NCBI RefSeq assembly: GCF_963677945.1
Contig: NZ_OY782578.1
Coordinates: 2,137,258-2,201,257, forward strand
Length of the DNA stretch: 64,000 bases
Origin: an uncultured Bacteroides sp.
GTDB lineage: Bacteria; Bacteroidota; Bacteroidia; Bacteroidales; Bacteroidaceae
Direction of reading: 5' to 3'
Position 1 is the first letter of the stretch, and each line of letters starts with the position of its first letter. Positions 61,484-64,000 of the stretch are shown one piece after another. Under the pieces are notes generated by a model, which saw nothing but the letters and a program-made list of their open reading frames with translations, did no database searches and had not been told where the DNA came from. The position numbers and the translations under genes are program-made.

Positions 61484-62866
61484 TTATTGTCCGGCTAACT
61501 CTGTATAAGTTACACTCTTTTCATTTACGTTCTTTGCATTGCTAACCTTTTTAATGAACTTATTCACCTTGTTTACATGGATATTCTTTAGTTCCACATT
61601 CTCTACCGGAAGTCTCTCATCGCCTTTTATCTCGTAAATGGCATCAGCTTCTTCGCAGGTAACGTTTTTCATGTGAATATCGTGAATAGGAGTAATGCGT
61701 GTTTCGTAAGTAGGGAAATCTTTCCACTGATACAATACATCGGTGTCAATTTCAAAAGCTCGTTGCATTTTTCCGGCTTTTATGTTTTCCATATAAATGT
61801 TTTCAACGAATCCGCCTCTGCGATGATTGGTCTTAATGTAGAACAGTCGTAATACAGATTTAGGAGCAGTGCAGTTGTGCATATAAATATTACGTATACC
61901 ACTCGATAACTCACTGCCTAGTCCCAATAACGTGTGTCCTTGAAGAATAGAACAATTGCGGATTACTATGTTTTCGCAGGGGGTATTCAGACGCCAGCCA
62001 TCCTGATTGCTTCCCGACTTAATAACAACAGCATCATCTCCCTGATCAAACGTGCAGTTTTCTACAAGGAAGTTACGAGTCATTTCCAGGTCTATACCAT
62101 CGTTGTTATGTCCGTGAGCTTTTATATCCAGATTACGTGCTATACCATTATCGCACATATACATGTGAACACACCAGAAAGGACTTTCCCTTATTTTGAA
62201 TCCATCCAGCATGATATTCTTGCATCGGTTAAAATGTATCAGGTAAGGACGCATTCTGTTTTCCTCGTTTCCAAATTGTCTTTCTTCAACAGGAACGTTT
62301 GTAGACATCATCGTGTAAAGCTTTCCGGCTGCATCCATGTAATACTTCTGGCGTGGAAACCATATTTTCCATGTATCCATTTTGGGGCTAATTGTTCCTT
62401 TACCAGTGATAGCTATATTTTCACATTTAAATGCGTAAATAAGAGGCGAGTAATTATAGAATTCCATTCCTTCCAGAGAACTTTGCACTGCAGGCAAATA
62501 GTCGGATGGATTATCAGAAAAACGCAATACTGCATTGTCATCAAGATGCAAGTCTACATTACTTTTAAAATGAATAGGCCCTGTAAGCCATGTTCCCCCA
62601 GGAATAACAACTCGTCCACCACCAGCTTTGTTGCACGCATCAATGGCTGAGGCTATAGCTTTTGTGTTGTCGGCAACGCCTCCTTCAATGGCTCCGTAAT
62701 TGGTAATTAGAAAATCTTGTTTTGGATAATTGAATACCTTAATAGGCTGCATTGGGAAAGGAGCTTTTACTTTTACAGTGCTATAATCACCATTAGGAAC
62801 GGTAAAAGAAGATGTAAACAGATATACAACGACTCCTGCGAGACATTTAAAAAAACTAATTTTCAT
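61484..62866 (-). CDS. GH28 family polygalacturonase-like hydrolase
   Basis: The 460-residue protein starts with a hydrophobic signal segment (CLAGVVVYLFTSSFTV). It has the right-handed beta-helix of GH28. Catalytic motifs are HNNDGIDLE (Asp256), FDQGDDAVVIKSG (Asp277/278), QGHTLLGLGSE (311 region, equivalent of GHG) and LRLFYIKTN (340-347, equivalent of RIK). The last two differ from the textbook versions, so exo-acting or rhamnogalacturonan specificity is possible. It is probably in an operon with the SGNH esterase, pointing to pectin breakdown. Confidence 0.9.
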   Translation of the reverse strand: MKISFFKCLAGVVVYLFTSSFTVPNGDYSTVKVKAPFPMQPIKVFNYPKQDFLITNYGAIEGGVADNTKAIASAIDACNKAGGGRVVIPGGTWLTGPIHFKSNVDLHLDDNAVLRFSDNPSDYLPAVQSSLEGMEFYNYSPLIYAFKCENIAITGKGTISPKMDTWKIWFPRQKYYMDAAGKLYTMMSTNVPVEERQFGNEENRMRPYLIHFNRCKNIMLDGFKIRESPFWCVHMYMCDNGIARNLDIKAHGHNNDGIDLEMTRNFLVENCTFDQGDDAVVIKSGSNQDGWRLNTPCENIVIRNCSILQGHTLLGLGSELSSGIRNIYMHNCTAPKSVLRLFYIKTNHRRGGFVENIYMENIKAGKMQRAFEIDTDVLYQWKDFPTYETRITPIHDIHMKNVTCEEADAIYEIKGDERLPVENVELKNIHVNKVNKFIKKVSNAKNVNEKSVTYTELAGQ

Positions 62867-63142
62867 AGTATTATTTCGTAGATTAATTCCTTTAGATTCT
62901 TTTTACTTATCAGAATTCAATGCAAAGAAAAGCATTTTTCATTAAGTAAATATGTTATTGTGTACATAACCTCTAGAAATTTATACAAGAAAGATATTAA
63001 ACAGCCTTACAATATAGATTGTGAAAAGGATTACCAATAATAATATTTATCAGGAGAATAAATTGCGCTTTATTTTGAGTATATATTTTCTTATATTCGT
63101 ATAGTTTATATAAGAAATATAAACTGCAAATAATAATACGAA
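62867..63142. other. Divergent intergenic region between GH28 and GH97
   Basis: The region is AT-rich and must hold both promoters. CTTATATTCG near 63092-63101 resembles a -7 box for GH97. No gene or array was seen. Confidence 0.4.
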
Positions 63143-64000
63143 ATGAAAACGTGTGATTTAAAGAGATTCTTTTTTGCTTTGCTATTTAGCTTAATGCCAT
63201 TTATTGCATTTGCACAAGCAATTATTAAGCAGACTGAACAAAAGCTAAAATCTCCTGATGGTGCTTATGAATTTACCTTTTATCAGAAGCAAATTACTCC
63301 TGGAACAAAGCAAATGTACTATACTCTTTCTTTTAAAGGAAAAGAAGTAATGAAAGAATCAGAGCTTGGTGTTCTGATTGAAAACCAATTGTTTGAATCA
63401 GCATTGGGTGTGCCCAATGATACTTGCCGTTTGTGGTGCGAAAATCTTGCTTTGATTGGAGCTGATTGCTCGTCAGTAGATACAAACTGGAAACCTGTTT
63501 ATGGTGAGAAAAGCATAATCAGGGACAATTATAATCAGCTAACTCTTAAGTTCGAAAAATATGGAAACGGAAATTCAGCCATTCCAACCGATGGATATGA
63601 TAAACGTCGTGCTTACCGCATGGATATCATTGTTCGTGCTTATAATGAAGGCGTAGCTTTGCGCTATTTCTTCCCTGAAACAAATAACGGGCTTTTCTTA
63701 CATATCACCGGCGAGCAGACTCAGTTCTCTTTTCCAGAGAATACGCAGGCGTATTATGAGCGATGGGCGCAAGGACCTTATTCACTTCTTCCTTTAAAGG
63801 ATTGGAAAGATGAGTGTGAACGTCCGCTTACTCTGAAACTGGAAAATGGACTAACAGTGGCTCTTGCCGAAGCACAAATGGTTGACTACTCTCGTATGAA
63901 GTTTCGCTTGAATGCAATAAAAAGCAATACTTTGCAAGCTTCACTTTATGATAAAGTTGATATAATTTCTCCTTATTCAACTCCCTGGAGAGTGATTATG
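63143..64000 (+). CDS. GH97 family glycoside hydrolase, N-terminal part (cut by window edge)
   Basis: The open frame runs 286 codons to the window end. A signal peptide (ending PFIAFAQ) leads into the GH97 N-terminal beta-sandwich: KSPDGAYEFTFYQK, DNYNQLTLKFEK, MDIIVRAYNEGVALRYFF, and LPLKDWKDECERPLTLKLENG before DYSRMKFRL. GH97 enzymes are Ca2+-dependent alpha-glucosidases (SusB) or alpha-galactosidases. The catalytic barrel is outside the window, so which type applies is open. Confidence 0.9.
   Translation, partial: MKTCDLKRFFFALLFSLMPFIAFAQAIIKQTEQKLKSPDGAYEFTFYQKQITPGTKQMYYTLSFKGKEVMKESELGVLIENQLFESALGVPNDTCRLWCENLALIGADCSSVDTNWKPVYGEKSIIRDNYNQLTLKFEKYGNGNSAIPTDGYDKRRAYRMDIIVRAYNEGVALRYFFPETNNGLFLHITGEQTQFSFPENTQAYYERWAQGPYSLLPLKDWKDECERPLTLKLENGLTVALAEAQMVDYSRMKFRLNAIKSNTLQASLYDKVDIISPYSTPWRVIM

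Noticed and set aside
61934-62650. 238-residue plus-strand ORF opposite GH28
   Set aside because: It is fully antisense to a GH28 gene with clear catalytic motifs, and its translation lacks any domain or signal sequence.

Overview
The window looks like chromosomal DNA of a gut-type Bacteroides or close relative. The evidence is low GC, two SusC/SusD pairs, a fused FeoA-FeoB, an HTCS-like AraC regulator, many glycoside hydrolases and lyases, and promoters of the Bacteroidetes form (TTTG or TTG, 18-21 nt, TAnnTTTG). It begins inside a tricorn-type S41 protease gene and ends inside a GH97 gene.

Layout. 1-7.3 kb holds housekeeping or envelope genes: the S41 protease N-terminus, a ModF-like double ABC ATPase, an M48-like protein with a broken zinc motif, and a divergent glutamine synthetase. 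7.3-10.9 kb is an AT-rich patch between glutamine synthetase and tRNA-Cys. It holds two overlapping genes for zinc-ribbon and HEPN-like proteins, a DUF4145 gene and a frameshifted remnant. 11.0-15.1 kb has feoAB with its Cys-rich partner, and tilS. 15.3-21.6 kb is an eight-gene arsenic operon read leftward (arsR, thioredoxin-like, ArsF-like, ArsG-like, arsD, arsA, an arsC-arsM fusion, acr3). It has two ArsR-type operators, one of them wrapped around the -7 box. 21.7-24.4 kb has a small monooxygenase, a nitronate-monooxygenase-like flavoprotein and an acyltransferase.

24.7-27.3 kb is a GH31 gene, followed by about 900 bp of structured non-coding DNA. 28.2-31.5 kb is a GntR(YtrA)-ABC operon with an operator at its promoter, followed by guaA. 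33.8-58.9 kb reads as a polysaccharide utilisation locus (PUL): heparinase II/III-type lyase, membrane-bound AraC regulator, ECF sigma, SusC, SusD, Ig-like surface lipoprotein, alginate-lyase-fold lipoprotein, a second identical ECF sigma, SusC, SusD, a gene remnant and GH2. The lyases suggest a uronate-containing glycan, but the substrate is not proven. 59.0-60.6 kb is dps divergent from oxyR. 60.8-64 kb has an SGNH esterase, GH28 and GH97, probably a second, pectin-type glycan cluster.

Two patterns stand out. (1) At least five intergenic sites (A, B, C, D, F; perhaps a sixth, E) carry a compact array of exactly four tandem units with a fixed period of 21, 22 or 23 bp. Core sequence differs between sites and is often palindromic, but the architecture is the same. 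(2) An approximately 1.2-kb module (ECF sigma gene, leader, 5' end of susC) occurs twice, about 9.02 kb apart. The sigma proteins are identical although the genes differ at about 13 synonymous sites, and neither copy has an anti-sigma gene.
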